The notes under the pieces: model-generated
The model's database searches: none
Seen by the model: the letters and a program-made list of their open reading frames with translations, nothing else
Told to the model about the DNA's origin: nothing
Position numbers and translations under genes: made by a program
Part shown: in pieces, positions 23,152-23,203 of the stretch
Numbering within the stretch: position 1 is the stretch's first letter
How the letters are laid out: the number at the start of each line of letters is the position of its first letter
Assembly: GCA_002315885.1 (NCBI GenBank)
Contig: DCIO01000045.1
Coordinates: 1-23,203, forward strand
Length of the DNA stretch: 23,203 nucleotides
Direction of reading: 5' to 3'
Source: Lentisphaeria bacterium UBA1724
GTDB lineage: Bacteria; Verrucomicrobiota; Lentisphaeria; Oligosphaerales; Oligosphaeraceae

Positions 23152-23203
23152 CCTAGGCTCCCTAGGCTTCCTAGGCTGCCTAGGCTACTTCGACGGCGGG
23201 GAC
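23152..23203. repeat. CCTAGG 9-bp array (right end) with conserved core
   Basis: Four 9-bp units, CCTAGGCTC, CCTAGGCTT, CCTAGGCTG and CCTAGGCTA (CTAG at 23153, 23162, 23171 and 23180), begin 9 bp after the last stop codon. They run into CTTCGACGGCGGGGAC at 23188-23203. The reverse complement of the left-end core (bases 81-103) reads CTAGGCTACCCCGACGGCGA then GGAC, so the two cores match at all but three positions and are in opposite orientation. The array is cut by the end of the window. Confidence 0.93.

Overview
The window looks like 23.2 kb of chromosome from a Gram-negative, probably anaerobic or host-associated bacterium of the PVC group. Lentisphaerota (Victivallales-like) is my best guess, but it is a guess from gene content. 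The pointers are two WaaP-type lipopolysaccharide kinases (an LPS outer membrane), secreted GH123-like and GH20 glycosidases, a cytosolic hexosaminidase-D-like GH20, an AAA-ATPase-like/PD-(D/E)XK gene, and a PGK with a long charged insert. No 16S rRNA or other decisive marker is present.

Layout. 1-130: a 9-bp-period CCTAGG palindromic array. 204-1452: a double zinc-ribbon protein and a predicted lipoprotein resembling GH71/GH99 enzymes. 1582-3715: pgk and tpiA, with C-rich codon use and similar leaders, closed by a strong terminator. 3870-5449: an ECF sigma factor and its zinc-finger membrane anti-sigma factor. 5450-5645: a duplicated 78-bp heptamer/hairpin repeat. 5646-8176 (minus strand): an AAA-ATPase-like/nuclease-fold protein and a SpoU-type RNA methyltransferase. 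8283-13257 (plus strand): cdsA, an NhaC-type antiporter and a secreted GH123/DUF4091-like enzyme. 13258-15444: an AT-richer accessory insert with a perfect hairpin, a MITE-like palindrome, an unknown ankyrin-like protein, an AbiEi antitoxin, and a 24-codon stub where the AbiEii toxin should be. 15483-18176 (plus) and 18426-19829 (minus): two convergent GH20 genes with a repeat cluster between them. 20014-23142: a tightly packed cluster of a DtxR/MntR-like regulator, a WaaP-like kinase, pyrK and a second WaaP-like kinase. 23152-23203: a second copy of the CCTAGG array, in inverted orientation relative to the core at the left end.

How the genes fit together. Most are housekeeping or envelope functions: lower glycolysis, CDP-diacylglycerol synthesis, Na+/H+ exchange, LPS core phosphorylation and pyrimidine synthesis electron transfer. 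The GH123-like and GH20 enzymes suggest breakdown of N-acetylhexosamine-containing glycans outside the cytoplasm, with the cytosolic GH20 finishing imported fragments; this link is inference. The most unusual points are the CTAG-dense 9-bp arrays at both ends of the sequence, the WaaP-PyrK-WaaP arrangement under a metalloregulator-like gene, and the AbiE system whose toxin has been lost behind an intact promoter and antitoxin.
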